A stretch of DNA of 64,000 nucleotides from Paracoccaceae bacterium. GTDB lineage: Bacteria; Pseudomonadota; Alphaproteobacteria; Rhodobacterales; Rhodobacteraceae. The notes under the pieces were generated by a model that was not told the DNA's origin, ran no database searches, and worked only from the letters and a program-made list of their open reading frames with translations. Below are positions 37,735-47,625 of this stretch, in pieces (the stretch's first letter is position 1; every line of letters begins with the position of its first letter). The stretch spans positions 62,001-126,000 of the forward strand of contig JACONJ010000050.1 in NCBI GenBank assembly GCA_014323785.1. Direction: 5' to 3'. The translations under genes and the position numbers were made by a program.

Positions 37735-39750
37735 TCAGTGCCTCTGTTCAGGGAGGAACTTCTCCGCCTGGTCAACGATCTCCCGCATCGTGTCCAGCGC
37801 AGGGGCCAGTTCCCTGTTTATTTTCCGAACATGCTCGGCAAAGGTATCGAGACCAGTCTGAACATGGGTGGTGAACTGATCGAACGCAGCACCGAGCTTG
37901 TCGTCCATATCGTCTATCTGTTGCCGCTGCCGCTCAATACGGTCCAGTGCTTCCTTCATCTTCGTCAGGGACGCTTCGATCATCTCCCGTTCCGCCCCCA
38001 GGGTTGCCACCACCGTTTCCAGAACCCGCGCCGCGTTCGCCGCCGTTTCCCTGGAGGACATGACAACGGTCTCGGCTGCCTCGGTCGTGCTCCTGGCGAG
38101 CCCGGTTGTGGCGGTCTCGATCCTCTCCACGCTGGCCTGGACCGGACCAGCCGCCGCCCGCAGGTCTGTTGAGGCATTCATCAGGGTTTCAGCCGCAGAT
38201 CGGGTTGCCTCGTTTATGGAATTGATGTGCCCGGCCGCGGTTGCGATCTCCCTACTTCCGTCTTTCAGCTGGTGCGCCATCTTGTCGAACTGCTCCACAA
38301 CCTCGTTGATCGGGTCCACAAGGTCAGCATGAATTTTCTCCCGAAATGCCCCGGATGCGGACAGGAGATCCTGCCCGCTGCGGGTGATCACGTCTGCCAT
38401 GCCACGGCCCGCCTCTTGGATTTTTCCCTCTGCCTCGGTGCCAGCCGCCTGCATCCGGGAACGGACCGCATCGGACCCGCTGGCCACCGCCGCATCCAGC
38501 TCCTGGCGGAAAGAACCCGCGGAAGCGCGCATATCCGTCGCCGCCGCCTTGAGCGTGTTTGCCCCTTCGGCCGTGTTGCGCCGGATGCTTTCCAGTGTTT
38601 CGTTCATGATCCCCAGCAGTTTTTCAGCCCCCGCATTCAGGGTACCGTCCGTCTGTTCCGCCGCTGTCGCAAGACGCAGGGACAGATCCTCGGCGGCCTG
38701 GGCGAGTTTGCCAACCGACGCCTCCATCTCCTGCCCCATCTGCCCGGTACTCTGATCCATTCGGTCGGACAGGCTTGCAATCTTGTCCCCGGCCGCGGAC
38801 AGTTGCGCACTGGCATCGGAAAGTGCCCGGCCCACATCTTGGGAGAAACGGGATGAGAGGTCAGTCACCATCTGTCCAACCCCGTCTGTCCCCGCCTTTC
38901 CAACCTTGTCAAGAAGCGGGGCCATGGCAGTACTGATTGCGCCGGAGATGGCTTGGGGGATCTCTTCCCGGAGCGGACGGGACAGTTCCGCCACCATCTC
39001 GGTCCCGATCTTCTGGAACTCGTCCTTCTGGCTGCGGGCAATCTTGAGCTGCTCCATCGCGGCCTCCTCAAGGCTGATGAAGCTCAGCCTTTTTTCAAGG
39101 GCGGCGCAGAGTGTGTGGATCCGTTTTTCCACTTGCCCAGCAGATATGCGCAGGATGATCGTGAATACGATAGACGCCAATAACCCGGTCAGGGACATAA
39201 TAAATTTCGCAGAGGCTGCGCCCAGGAGCCCGTCGAGAGAGGCGCGCATGGCCTCCGGCGAGGCATCGCTTAACCCGGTGATCTGCCGGAGCGCGGCGAT
39301 CAGACCAAGAAATGTCAGGAACAGCCCCACCGTGACGAACAGCCCCGGCATATAGCGGGAAAATCCTGGCCCGTAATGCAGATCATCCAGGTTGAAGAAA
39401 CTGGAGGGGCGTACGCTATTTCGCAGAACCGGCTGTGATTCCGTTTTATCCTCAATGAGGGTTGCGCGGAATTCATCCCAGGCACCCGTGATGTACGCAT
39501 ACGCCTTCCGCCGGGCCGGAAGCCTCTTTGCCTCTTGGCTGATCCGGTTTACCCGTGCGTGGAATTCTGCCTCATTCACTGCGGTCCGGACCTGTTCTTC
39601 CAGCCATTTCAAAGCGTTTAGCTTGTCCCGCGCACTGATCCCCACCAGCACACAGGATACGAACAGAACAATGAGAATGCCGATAGACACCAAGCCCGGC
39701 GCATAATCTTCTGTCAGGTATGAGGATCCCCAGAAAATCCATGCGGACAT
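37735..39750 (-). CDS. zorA: Zorya anti-phage system protein ZorA (MotA-like)
   Basis: 671 residues from the ATG at 39750, which has GGGGAGG just upstream. A TTG at 39780 in the same frame is the alternative (681 residues). MotA-type membrane helices lie at about 15-35, 140-165 and 185-215 (YMPGLFVTVGLFLTFLGLIAAL, here cited in part: VGLFLTFLGLIAAL). A long helical cytoplasmic tail (about 250-660) contains many Ala/Thr-rich coiled-coil repeats. In Zorya the long tail is thought to sense envelope perturbation and to signal to ZorC/D. First gene of the zorABCD operon. Confidence 0.94.
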   Translation of the reverse strand: MSAWIFWGSSYLTEDYAPGLVSIGILIVLFVSCVLVGISARDKLNALKWLEEQVRTAVNEAEFHARVNRISQEAKRLPARRKAYAYITGAWDEFRATLIEDKTESQPVLRNSVRPSSFFNLDDLHYGPGFSRYMPGLFVTVGLFLTFLGLIAALRQITGLSDASPEAMRASLDGLLGAASAKFIMSLTGLLASIVFTIILRISAGQVEKRIHTLCAALEKRLSFISLEEAAMEQLKIARSQKDEFQKIGTEMVAELSRPLREEIPQAISGAISTAMAPLLDKVGKAGTDGVGQMVTDLSSRFSQDVGRALSDASAQLSAAGDKIASLSDRMDQSTGQMGQEMEASVGKLAQAAEDLSLRLATAAEQTDGTLNAGAEKLLGIMNETLESIRRNTAEGANTLKAAATDMRASAGSFRQELDAAVASGSDAVRSRMQAAGTEAEGKIQEAGRGMADVITRSGQDLLSASGAFREKIHADLVDPINEVVEQFDKMAHQLKDGSREIATAAGHINSINEATRSAAETLMNASTDLRAAAGPVQASVERIETATTGLARSTTEAAETVVMSSRETAANAARVLETVVATLGAEREMIEASLTKMKEALDRIERQRQQIDDMDDKLGAAFDQFTTHVQTGLDTFAEHVRKINRELAPALDTMREIVDQAEKFLPEQRH

Positions 39751-39780
39751 ATCCTCCCCGAAGGGCCGCAATAAATCCAA

Positions 39781-40249
39781 CTTTGTCTTCCTTCCTGTTC
39801 GTCATTTCAGTCATCGAACAACCCCCGGCGAAGTAAAATCCGGGGGCATCTTATCGCCACAGCACACAGTTGTTCAATTTGGTGTTGGCAACCTGATAGC
39901 TGAAATACCCCAACCGTGAGCGTGTTTCAACCCGTTCCGCAGTGTGACCTTCGGGGATGCTGACGATCATATTGAGGAAAGCGGACAGATTCATGCCAGG
40001 GTGCCTGGGGTGCTGCGTGACGGGTTGTTCTTGCGTCTGTTGTCAGGTAATATGCTGGAGAAAATGGCAGGTGCCTGGGCCGTTCCCTTGGCCTTCGGGG
40101 CCAGCCGGAGATGGCTTGGAATCCTCTGCCACTGGGGTGGCGGTGGCGGGCGGGGTAATCCTGCCAGAAGGGCTGTGGTGCCTTGTACGTTGTCATAGAT
40201 GACCGGATTTTGGCACTCTTCCCTATCAGATTGTGGAAATGGCCCCTCA
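39781..40249. other. Divergent region between zorA and the HEPN gene
   Basis: About 470 bp with no convincing gene. A perfect 7-bp hairpin, CCCCCGG (39822-39828) with CCGGGGG (39840-39846), lies 30-70 bp upstream of the zorA start region. It could be a leader element or an operator. Both the zorA operon (minus strand) and the HEPN gene (plus strand) need promoters here. Confidence 0.5.
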
Positions 40250-40915
40250 ATGAACAACATTCTTGACCATGCCCGCCTAAAGGATAAGCAGCGGGTCACT
40301 CGCGCGATTTTCCCTGAAACCATGGGGCTACGCATACATCGCGCCATCAGTTGGATTGGTCGTGCTGAATCATGTGCCGATGATCATGATGCACGCTTCA
40401 TCTTTCTTTGGATCTCTTTCAATGCGGTATACGCGGATGAAAGCAAATTCGAATTGATCGATCATGATGCGCGCACAGCGTTCAGCGACTATTTCGAAAA
40501 GATCGTCAGCCTCGACAGTAACCATCGAATCTATAATGCGCTCTGGCATCGATTCTCTGATCCGGTCAGAAACCTTATGGAGAACCAATACGTGTTCATG
40601 CCATTCTGGAAATACCATAACGGGATAAAAGGATATGAAAATTGGGAAGATAAATTTAATAAATCGAAGAAGGATTTTTACTGGGCATTTAAGAAACATA
40701 AATGCATCAGAGTATTAAAGCTGATTTTTGATCGGCTCTATGTTTTGCGCAACCAGATGGTCCATGGCGGATCCACATGGAACGGCAAAGTGAACCGTTC
40801 TCAAGTCCAGAACAGCGCGGAAATTCTGGGGTTTTTGATGCCAGTATTTATAGACATCATGATGGATAATCCATCGGAGGATTGGGGAAAGCCCTTCTAT
40901 CCTGTTGTTCACTGA
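40250..40915 (+). CDS. HEPN-domain protein (putative RNase) divergent from the Zorya operon
   Basis: 221 residues from the ATG at 40250; the same frame is open from an earlier ATG at 40199. DARFIFLWISFNAVYADE starts an Apea-like HEPN fold. LYVLRNQMVHGGSTWNGKVNR contains RNxxxH (RNQMVH), the catalytic motif of HEPN ribonucleases. The codon use is markedly AT-richer than the neighbours, which suggests transfer. It is divergent from zorA and next to pckA. HEPN proteins act as toxins or RNases in defence; whether this one works with Zorya is not known. Confidence 0.72.
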   Translation: MNNILDHARLKDKQRVTRAIFPETMGLRIHRAISWIGRAESCADDHDARFIFLWISFNAVYADESKFELIDHDARTAFSDYFEKIVSLDSNHRIYNALWHRFSDPVRNLMENQYVFMPFWKYHNGIKGYENWEDKFNKSKKDFYWAFKKHKCIRVLKLIFDRLYVLRNQMVHGGSTWNGKVNRSQVQNSAEILGFLMPVFIDIMMDNPSEDWGKPFYPVVH

Positions 40916-41069
40916 ACTTTGTCAAATTGACTTGGGATGGTGGCGGATGGAAGTTTGAATCCGTCTTGAACTGGATGGTGGAGTTACCATACCCTGCCGG
41001 AACCTGCGTGAAGGTGTTGATATAGGCGTTGATCAGCATCGGTATCATCAGGCGAGGATGCACCGCTGC

Positions 41070-42668
41070 TTACGAGAGAGCTACCGCTTTCACGTCATCG
41101 TCGATAAACGGGGTGTATTGCGCGAAATTATCGGCGAACATCCGCACCAATTTCGCAGCCTGGCGGTCATAGGCGTCCGGGCTGTCCCAGGTCCGCCGCG
41201 GATCCAGCAGAATATCCGCCACGCCATCGCAACGGATGGGGACCTCGAACCCGAAATTTGTATCCTTGCGGAAGCTGCCCCCGGCCAGCACCCCGGCCAT
41301 GGCCGCCTTTAGCAACGCACGGGTTGCACGGATGGGCATCCGGCTGCCAGTGCCATAGGCACCGCCGGTCCAGCCAGTGTTGACCAGCCAGCATGTTGCT
41401 GCGTGGCGGGCCATCTTTTCGCGCAGAAGTCGGCCGTAAACCTCGGGGCGGCGCGGCATGAAGGGGGCACCGAAACAGGTAGAGAAGGTCGGCTCTGGCG
41501 TGGTCACACCGCGCTCGGTCCCGGCGATCTTGGAGGTGAAGCCGGACAAGAAGTGATACATCGCCTGCGCCGGGGTCAGCCGCGCGATGGGGGGCAGCAC
41601 GCCAAAGGCGTCGCATGTCAGCATGATGATAGTGCCGGGCTGCCCGCCGCGCGCGGTGTCCGATGCGTTGGAAATATAGTGCAGCGGATAGGCACAGCGC
41701 ATATTGGCAGTCAGGCTGTCATCGGTGAAATTGAGTTCGAACGAGTCGGGGTCGTGAACCATATTCTCGATCACGGTGCCGAATGTCCTTGTCGTGGCGT
41801 AAATCTCGGGCTCGGCCTCGGGGTTCAGATTGATCGTCTTGGCATAACAGCCGCCTTCGAAGTTAAATATGCCAGTCTCGGACCAGCCATGCTCATCATC
41901 GCCGATCAGAACCCGCGTTGGATCAGCCGAGAGGGTGGTTTTGCCGGTTCCGCTGAGCCCAAAGAAGATTGCGCTGTCATCAGGGTTGCCGATGGCATGG
42001 TTGGCCGCGCAGTGCATCGCCATCACGCCTTTGCCGGGCAGGATGTAGTTTAGAAGTGTAAAGACCGACTTCTTGTTTTCGCCCGCATAGGCCGTACCGC
42101 CAATCAGGATTATCTTCTTTTCAAAATTGAGTGCGATCACCGTTTCTGACCGGCAGTTGTGGTGCTTGGGGTTGGCCCTGAAGCCGGGGCAGTTGATGAT
42201 TGTATATTCGGGTGAGAAATTGGCTAACTCCCCGACCTCGGGGCGGTGCAGCAGGTGGCGGATGAATAGCCCGTGCCAGGCCAGCTCCGTCACCAGCCGC
42301 ACGTCCAGCCGGTGGGTCGGGTCGGCCCCGCCGTACAAATCCTGCACGAAATAAGTGCCGCCTTTCATATGGGCCAACATATCCGCGTACAGGCGGTCGA
42401 ATCCCTTTGGCGTCATCGGGGCATTGTTTTCCCACCAGATGTGATCCTCGACACCGGGTGTTCGGACCACGAATTTGTCTTTGGGGGACCGGCCAGTATG
42501 CCTGCCCGTGGTGACCAGGAAGGTGCCGCCCTGGCCCAGATGGCCTTCGCCACGCTTCAGTGCCTCTTCGATCAGGGCCGGTTCCAGAAGATTGTAATGA
42601 ATGGTGCCAAGCCCGGTGATGCCGTGTTTGTCCAGGGTCATGGCCGGGTTTACGCGTCCGGTTATCAT
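41070..42668 (-). CDS. pckA: Phosphoenolpyruvate carboxykinase (ATP)
   Basis: 532 residues from the ATG at 42668 ([19 protein letters not shown]), the normal length. It converts oxaloacetate and ATP to PEP, the first step of gluconeogenesis. [15 protein letters not shown] is the kinase-1a P-loop, [23 protein letters not shown] the kinase-2 region (cut into GDDEHGW and [10 protein letters not shown]). The longer upstream frame is rejected. In relatives it is divergent from chvI-chvG-hprK; here hprK follows but chvI and chvG are not found. Confidence 0.97.
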   Translation of the reverse strand: MITGRVNPAMTLDKHGITGLGTIHYNLLEPALIEEALKRGEGHLGQGGTFLVTTGRHTGRSPKDKFVVRTPGVEDHIWWENNAPMTPKGFDRLYADMLAHMKGGTYFVQDLYGGADPTHRLDVRLVTELAWHGLFIRHLLHRPEVGELANFSPEYTIINCPGFRANPKHHNCRSETVIALNFEKKIILIGGTAYAGENKKSVFTLLNYILPGKGVMAMHCAANHAIGNPDDSAIFFGLSGTGKTTLSADPTRVLIGDDEHGWSETGIFNFEGGCYAKTINLNPEAEPEIYATTRTFGTVIENMVHDPDSFELNFTDDSLTANMRCAYPLHYISNASDTARGGQPGTIIMLTCDAFGVLPPIARLTPAQAMYHFLSGFTSKIAGTERGVTTPEPTFSTCFGAPFMPRRPEVYGRLLREKMARHAATCWLVNTGWTGGAYGTGSRMPIRATRALLKAAMAGVLAGGSFRKDTNFGFEVPIRCDGVADILLDPRRTWDSPDAYDRQAAKLVRMFADNFAQYTPFIDDDVKAVALS

Positions 42669-43081
42669 CTGCAGGTTCCCTCTCTTCCGGTCGGGGCAGT
42701 CAGTGTAGGGTGTGCCCTGATTTTGCCCCTTATAACACAATGCTTTTGCGTCTAAGCAAAACAACGCCGTATAGTGAGCGCAACCGGATCTCCACACTCC
42801 CGTATTATCAGACCCGCGACTCAATGCTCTGGTAGAGAGGGACCGATTCGAAGGGGTACAGGAAACTCAGGATGGCCAAAAACACAATGATAGCCAGGGC
42901 GTATAAAGGATTCACTGTATGCTGAGGATCACATCATTGACCTCATCTCAAGCGTGTGCGCAGGAATATGTGCCTGCCCGATCCGTCCGTTTCGGCCATT
43001 GAGGCATTCTATGGTATCATCATCCGTTATATTGGCCGGAATCGGAATGGGCGAATGCCCTGAATCCCCGGGGCGCAGTTT
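42669..43081. other. 413-bp region between pckA and hprK without recognisable chvI/chvG
   Basis: I find no open frame with response-regulator or histidine-kinase motifs here. The region holds short AT-richer stretches (42888-42925, 43010-43040) and the pckA promoter side. It replaces the chvI-chvG gene pair that precedes hprK in many Alphaproteobacteria. Confidence 0.5.
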
Positions 43082-43114
43082 ATGGTCGGTTTGCCATCCC
43101 GGGATGGTGCAGGT

Positions 43115-43600
43115 ATGACCGCACTGCTTGCACCCGGCCCGGCCCCGCGTGATCTGACCGCCCACGGGACGGCGATTGACGACCATGTGTGCTGCCACGG
43201 TACCGCCCTGGCCCATGGCCGTCGGGCGGTTCTTCTGCTTGGTCCCTCGGGGGCGGGCAAGTCCGGTACCGCCCTTGTGCTTATGGCCCATGGCTTGCGC
43301 CTGATCGCGGATGACAGCGTGATTGTCCGGGCCTCGGGCCACCAGCTCTGGCTTTGCGCCCCCGATACCGCGCCGCCAACAATTGAGGCACGTTTCGTGG
43401 GGCTTCTGGGTGCTGATATGGTGACTGGACCCTTGCAGTTGCAGCTTGTCGTTGATCTGGGCACGGCTGAGACGGATCGCCTGCCGCCACAACGAAAGGT
43501 CGCCTGGAGCGGGGCCGAGGCGGATTTGATTCTGGGGGCGGGAAACTCCGGATTATGGCCCGCGGTGCTGCAATATCTGCGCGGCGGGCGGTCTGCCTAG
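43115..43600 (+). CDS. hprK: HPr kinase/phosphorylase, short alphaproteobacterial form
   Basis: 161 residues from the ATG at 43115 (an earlier ATG lies at 43082). It consists of the C-terminal kinase domain only. AVLLLGPSGAGKSGTALVL is the Walker A, followed by RLIADDSVIV. The N-terminal domain of the roughly 310-residue Firmicutes enzyme is missing, as in other Alphaproteobacteria. It phosphorylates HPr on Ser, linking nitrogen/carbon PTS state to regulation. The EIIA and HPr genes follow at 43810. Confidence 0.92.
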   Translation: MTALLAPGPAPRDLTAHGTAIDDHVCCHGTALAHGRRAVLLLGPSGAGKSGTALVLMAHGLRLIADDSVIVRASGHQLWLCAPDTAPPTIEARFVGLLGADMVTGPLQLQLVVDLGTAETDRLPPQRKVAWSGAEADLILGAGNSGLWPAVLQYLRGGRSA

Positions 43601-43809
43601 ATTGGCACCCTGCCTCCGACCTGTCAAGATGAAGGAATATCCCCTTGTTAGATTCCTTCGGCCGTGCCAACGGGCTGTACTTGTCAGTGGCACTGGCGGA
43701 AAATCCGGCCAGCCATCTTGCACCAGCGGGATGGCAGATGTCTAAACGGCATCGGAACCTGGAGCGGCGTAGAGTCGTTCGGACATCATAAGCCGGAAAG
43801 TACAGGCCG

Positions 43810-44202
43810 TTGATCGGGATTGTCATTGTTGCACATGGGGGGCTGGCCCCGGAGTTGCTGAAGGCGACCGAACATGTGGTTGGTCGCCAAGATGCCATTA
43901 TGGCGATCCCGGTGGCCGCCGATGATGACAGGGCCACCCGCACACAAGAGATTTGCGAAGCCGCTGACGTGGTCGATGCAGGCGATGGGGTTATCCTGGT
44001 CGCCGATATGTACGGCGGTTCTCCCTCGAACCTGTCCTTGCGCGCCTGCCGCCCGCAGAACCGCAGGATTATAACGGGCGTGAACCTTCCGATGCTGATC
44101 AAACTGATCAAATCCCGCCACCTTCCCGTGGACGAAGCCGTGCGCCGCGCAACCGAGACCGGACGCCGCTACATCAACAGTTTTGACGGAGTCCCGGAAT
44201 GA
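43810..44202 (+). CDS. PTS EIIA (mannose-type, ManX-like) of the PTS-Ntr system
   Basis: 130 residues with a TTG start at 43810 (IGIVIVAHGGLAPELLKATEHV). The His in VAHGG is the phosphorylation site of mannose-family EIIA domains. Later motifs are VILVADMYGGSPSNLSL and RRIITGVNLPML-like RIITGVNLPMLIKL. It overlaps the HPr gene by 4 bp. It takes part in a regulatory phosphotransfer chain rather than sugar uptake. The usual rapZ is missing from the 209 bp upstream. Confidence 0.92.
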   Translation: MIGIVIVAHGGLAPELLKATEHVVGRQDAIMAIPVAADDDRATRTQEICEAADVVDAGDGVILVADMYGGSPSNLSLRACRPQNRRIITGVNLPMLIKLIKSRHLPVDEAVRRATETGRRYINSFDGVPE

Positions 44203-44480
44203 CCGAACTGACCTGCCGCCGCGAATTGAAAATCGTCAATGTTAAAGGGTTACACGCCCGGGCTTCGGCCCGATTTGTCGAAGTGGTAGAGAAGTTTCAG
44301 GCGCACGCCACCGTCACGCGCGACGGGCTGAGTGCCGCCGGGGACTCGATAATGGGTCTTTTGATGTTGGCAGCGTCCCGGGGAACCTCTATTGAAGTCG
44401 AAACATCCGGCCCGGATGCCGAGGCACTCGCGGACGCCCTGGACGCCCTGGTGGCCGACAAGTTCGGCGAAGGCGACTAA
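44199..44480 (+). CDS. Phosphocarrier protein HPr (NPr-like)
   Basis: 93 residues. KIVNVKGLHARASARFVEV carries the phospho-accepting histidine at residue 19. AAGDSIMGLLMLAASRGT contains the Ser site region used by HPr kinase. It overlaps the EIIA gene by 4 bp. Together with EIIA and HprK it forms a regulatory PTS. The EI enzyme gene is not in the window. Confidence 0.95.
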   Translation: MTELTCRRELKIVNVKGLHARASARFVEVVEKFQAHATVTRDGLSAAGDSIMGLLMLAASRGTSIEVETSGPDAEALADALDALVADKFGEGD

Positions 44481-44490
44481 TGCCCGCGCC

Positions 44491-45420
44491 ATGGCGCGCA
44501 CGGGGGGAGGCACCATAGTTACTGATACCACAACGCCTGGTGTGAAACCCGCGAACCCACCTGCATCCCGTACGGCAGTGCGCGTCTATGACCGGCGCAG
44601 CCTGACCTATGCCAATTCCTTCGACAGCTGGTGGACCCATCACACAATCCGCGCCATCGAGTGGTTCACCGGAAAGATCACCATCCTGCGCCGGGTGCGG
44701 CAGTTTGAACAGATGGGTGCGCCTGTGGGGCAGGAATTCTGGCCTGCCACGATGCAGGTGATGGGGATCGACCTGCAAACACCGCAGGTGCAGCTAAATC
44801 GCATCCCCCCGGACGGGCCAGTTGTGTTCGTGGCGAACCATCCCCATGGATTGGTTGATGGCATGATCCTGGCCGATCTGATCGGACGCCGCCGCGAGGA
44901 TTACCGCATTCTGGCCCGTGCACTTTTGACGGGGCTTGATGAAAGTGCCGCCAGCTATATGATTCCGGTGCCGTTCCCTCATGATCCCGAAGCGAGGGTA
45001 AAGATGATCGACATGCGGCGTCAGGCGATGATGCATCTGGCGCACAGGGGGCTGATCGCGCTGTTCCCCTCGGGCGTGGTGGCGACATCAAAAACCGCCT
45101 TTGGCCCCGTAGTCGAGGCCGAGTGGAATGTGTTCACCGCCAAGATGATCCGCATATCGGGCGCAACCATTGTGCCGTGCTTCTTTCAGGGGGCAAACTC
45201 TCGCTGGTATCAGATCGCTAACCGGATCTCTCCGGTCCTGCGCCAGGGGCTTCTGATCCACGAAGTCGTGTGCGCCTTCGATAAACCGCAATCCCCGATC
45301 ATCGGCAGGCCGATCAGTCCGGATATGTGGGCCAACAGTATCGGCAGTCCGCGGCAGTTCATGGCGGATTTGCGGGCGCATACACTGGCGTTGAAGGATG
45401 ATCCCGACCGAACACCCTGA
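44491..45420 (+). CDS. PlsC-like acyltransferase
   Basis: 309 residues from the ATG at 44491. VVFVANHPHGLVDGMIL carries the HxxxxD acyltransferase motif, and IALFPSGVVATSKTAFGP the third motif with a Pro-Ser-Gly. Lysophospholipid-type acyltransferases of this form are common in this cluster in Rhodobacterales. The upstream frame extends to 44392 but overlaps HPr. The substrate is not known. Confidence 0.85.
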   Translation: MARTGGGTIVTDTTTPGVKPANPPASRTAVRVYDRRSLTYANSFDSWWTHHTIRAIEWFTGKITILRRVRQFEQMGAPVGQEFWPATMQVMGIDLQTPQVQLNRIPPDGPVVFVANHPHGLVDGMILADLIGRRREDYRILARALLTGLDESAASYMIPVPFPHDPEARVKMIDMRRQAMMHLAHRGLIALFPSGVVATSKTAFGPVVEAEWNVFTAKMIRISGATIVPCFFQGANSRWYQIANRISPVLRQGLLIHEVVCAFDKPQSPIIGRPISPDMWANSIGSPRQFMADLRAHTLALKDDPDRTP

Positions 45421-46296
45421 TCACCGGGTCGGAACCGGTACCTCTCCGCGATAATCGTAGAATCCGCGTTCGGTTTTGCGGCCCAGCCAGCCAGCCTCGA
45501 CATATTTCGTCAGCAACGGACAGGTGCGGTATTTCGTATCGGCCAGCCCGTCATGCAGCACGTTCATAATTGCCAGGCAAGTATCAAGCCCGATAAAATC
45601 CGCCAGTTCCAGGGGCCCCATCGGATGGTTCGCGCCGAGTTTCAAGGATTGATCAATGGATTGGACCGAACCGACGCCCTCATAAAGCGTATAGACGGCT
45701 TCATTGATCATTGGCATCAGGATACGGTTGACGATGAAGGCGGGAAAATCCTCGGCCGTAGCCGCGGTTTTGCCCAAGCGGTCAACAACGGCCCTGCAGG
45801 CGACGAAGGTTTCTTCATCCGTTGCGATCCCACGGATCAGCTCAACCAGCTGCATCACCGGCACCGGGTTCATGAAATGAAACCCCATGAATTTTTCCGG
45901 GCGATCCGTCCGGCTGGCAAGCCGCGTGATCGAGATGGATGAAGTGTTTGATGTCAGAATTGTGTCTGCCCGCAAATGCGGCACCAGATCTTCAAATATG
46001 GCTTGTTTTACCGTCTCGCGTTCGGTGGCGGCCTCAATGATCAGATCAGACGATCCAAGCTCGGTCAGCACCAGCGTCGGGGAAATCCGGTCCATGACGG
46101 CGTTTTTCTCGGCCTCCGGGATTTTTTTGCGGGTGATCTGACGGTCCAGATTCCTGCTGATCAGCACCAAGGCTCTGTCAATGGCGTCCTGTGAAATATC
46201 ATTCAGAACAACATCATAGCCCGCCAGGGCGCAGACATGGGCAATGCCGTTGCCCATCTGGCCCGCACCGACGATCCCAATCTTCTGAATGTTCAT
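45421..46296 (-). CDS. 3-hydroxybutyryl-CoA dehydrogenase
   Basis: 291 residues from the ATG at 46296 (MNIQKIGIVGAGQMGNGIAH), the usual length. GIVGAGQMG is the NAD site, GFHFMNPVPVM and FPAFIVNRILMPMINEAV are the C-terminal-domain motifs. It interconverts 3-hydroxybutyryl-CoA and acetoacetyl-CoA in butyrate or polyhydroxyalkanoate metabolism. Convergent with the acyltransferase gene, whose stop is directly adjacent. Confidence 0.95.
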   Translation of the reverse strand: MNIQKIGIVGAGQMGNGIAHVCALAGYDVVLNDISQDAIDRALVLISRNLDRQITRKKIPEAEKNAVMDRISPTLVLTELGSSDLIIEAATERETVKQAIFEDLVPHLRADTILTSNTSSISITRLASRTDRPEKFMGFHFMNPVPVMQLVELIRGIATDEETFVACRAVVDRLGKTAATAEDFPAFIVNRILMPMINEAVYTLYEGVGSVQSIDQSLKLGANHPMGPLELADFIGLDTCLAIMNVLHDGLADTKYRTCPLLTKYVEAGWLGRKTERGFYDYRGEVPVPTR

Positions 46297-46558
46297 TGTC
46301 CGATGCCCCGTGCCATGCTGTTCCGGCACAGAATAGGCCCCTTTAGGGCGCGGGCACAAGACCCGTTACCCGTACGCCTGACCCCCGCGTTCATGGGTGG
46401 GGGAATCGCGACACGGGGGTGATGCCTGCTACCACGCCTACGGGGAAGATGTTCCGCCGTTATCTGTTCCGTGCCAAGGATACCAACAATCCGGTGGTGC
46501 ATCCGCCCTGGTCGCGAAATTGACTTGTTTCATCGCAGTTTAGGCGCGATGAGGGGGC

Positions 46559-47500
46559 ATGCCCCTTTGGATACCCGTCACCATCTTCGCGGCGTTTATG
46601 CAAAACCTGCGGTTTCTGCTCCAGCGACACCTGAAAGTGACAACGTTGTCAACCGGCGGGGCCACCTGGGCGCGATTTCTCTACTCCACCCCATTGGTGG
46701 TGCTGATCATCGCGGTTTATGCCCCCCTGTCGGGACACGTGGTTCCCGACATGAACTCTCGATTCTGGGTTTTTGTCATCTCCGGCGGGATGGCACAGAT
46801 GCTGGCGACGATGTGCGTTGTTGCGCTATTCGCCCGTCGCAATTTTGCCGTGGGTGTCACACTCAAAAAGACCGAAGTGATCCTGACGGCTTTGATCGGG
46901 ATGGTCGTGCTGGATGAGGCGGTGTCACCGCCGGTCATCGCTGCCATTGCCTTGGGGTTCGCGGGCGTTCTGCTGCTGTCGGACCCGCCTGGGCGCGATG
47001 TGGCCCTGCCTTGGCGTATGCGGGTTTTTAACGCGGCCTCTGGCTATGGCCTCGCCTCTGGCATTCTCTTTGGGGTCTCTGCCGTCGGCTATCGCGGTGC
47101 AGCACTGTCCTTGGCAGGGGATGATGTGTTTCTGCGTGCAGCCTGTACTCTGGCTGTGGCCACGGCCGCGCAAACCCTGACCCTCGGGGTCTGGCTTGCC
47201 TGGCGCGAACGGGGAGAGATCGCGCGCGTACTTGCCTCCTGGCGGGTGTCTGGCCTGGTCGGCCTGACCTCTATGCTGGGTTCCCTCGGCTGGTTTACGG
47301 CCTTCACGCTGCAAAGTGCGGCCTATGTGAAGGCATTGGGCCAGATCGAGCTGGTCTTCACCTTTCTCTTCTCGGTTTACTGGCTCAGAGAGCGGTCCTC
47401 GACCAAAGAGGTCGGCGGGATTGTCCTGATTGTCGCCTCTGTCGGGATGATCTTCGCAGGAAGTGTGCTGTGGTCGCCGTCGCGCTTTTCATCGCACTGA
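46559..47500 (+). CDS. EamA-type transporter (DMT superfamily)
   Basis: 313 residues with about 10 membrane segments in two EamA repeats (first up to about 145, second from about 160). VGVTLKKTEVILTALIGMVVLDEAV is the end-of-repeat signature, seen again as QIELVFTFLFSVYWLRERS. Substrate unknown; possibly a metabolite exporter. It is preceded by a 262-bp gap with no other recognised gene. Confidence 0.85.
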   Translation: MPLWIPVTIFAAFMQNLRFLLQRHLKVTTLSTGGATWARFLYSTPLVVLIIAVYAPLSGHVVPDMNSRFWVFVISGGMAQMLATMCVVALFARRNFAVGVTLKKTEVILTALIGMVVLDEAVSPPVIAAIALGFAGVLLLSDPPGRDVALPWRMRVFNAASGYGLASGILFGVSAVGYRGAALSLAGDDVFLRAACTLAVATAAQTLTLGVWLAWRERGEIARVLASWRVSGLVGLTSMLGSLGWFTAFTLQSAAYVKALGQIELVFTFLFSVYWLRERSSTKEVGGIVLIVASVGMIFAGSVLWSPSRFSSH

Positions 47501-47625
47501 TCCTCCTGTCACGTGTCACACGATATGCGGGGGCGGCTTTGGATGTTGCATTCGGCACAGCGCACACATGACTGATCAGCAGGCGTTGCACGGCCACAGC
47601 AAAGCGGTGAGGTGTTCGCCATGGT

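Noticed and set aside
36650-39750. Flagellar stator genes motA/motB
   Set aside because: The long helical tail of the MotA-like protein and the coupled zorC and SNF2 helicase genes identify Zorya.
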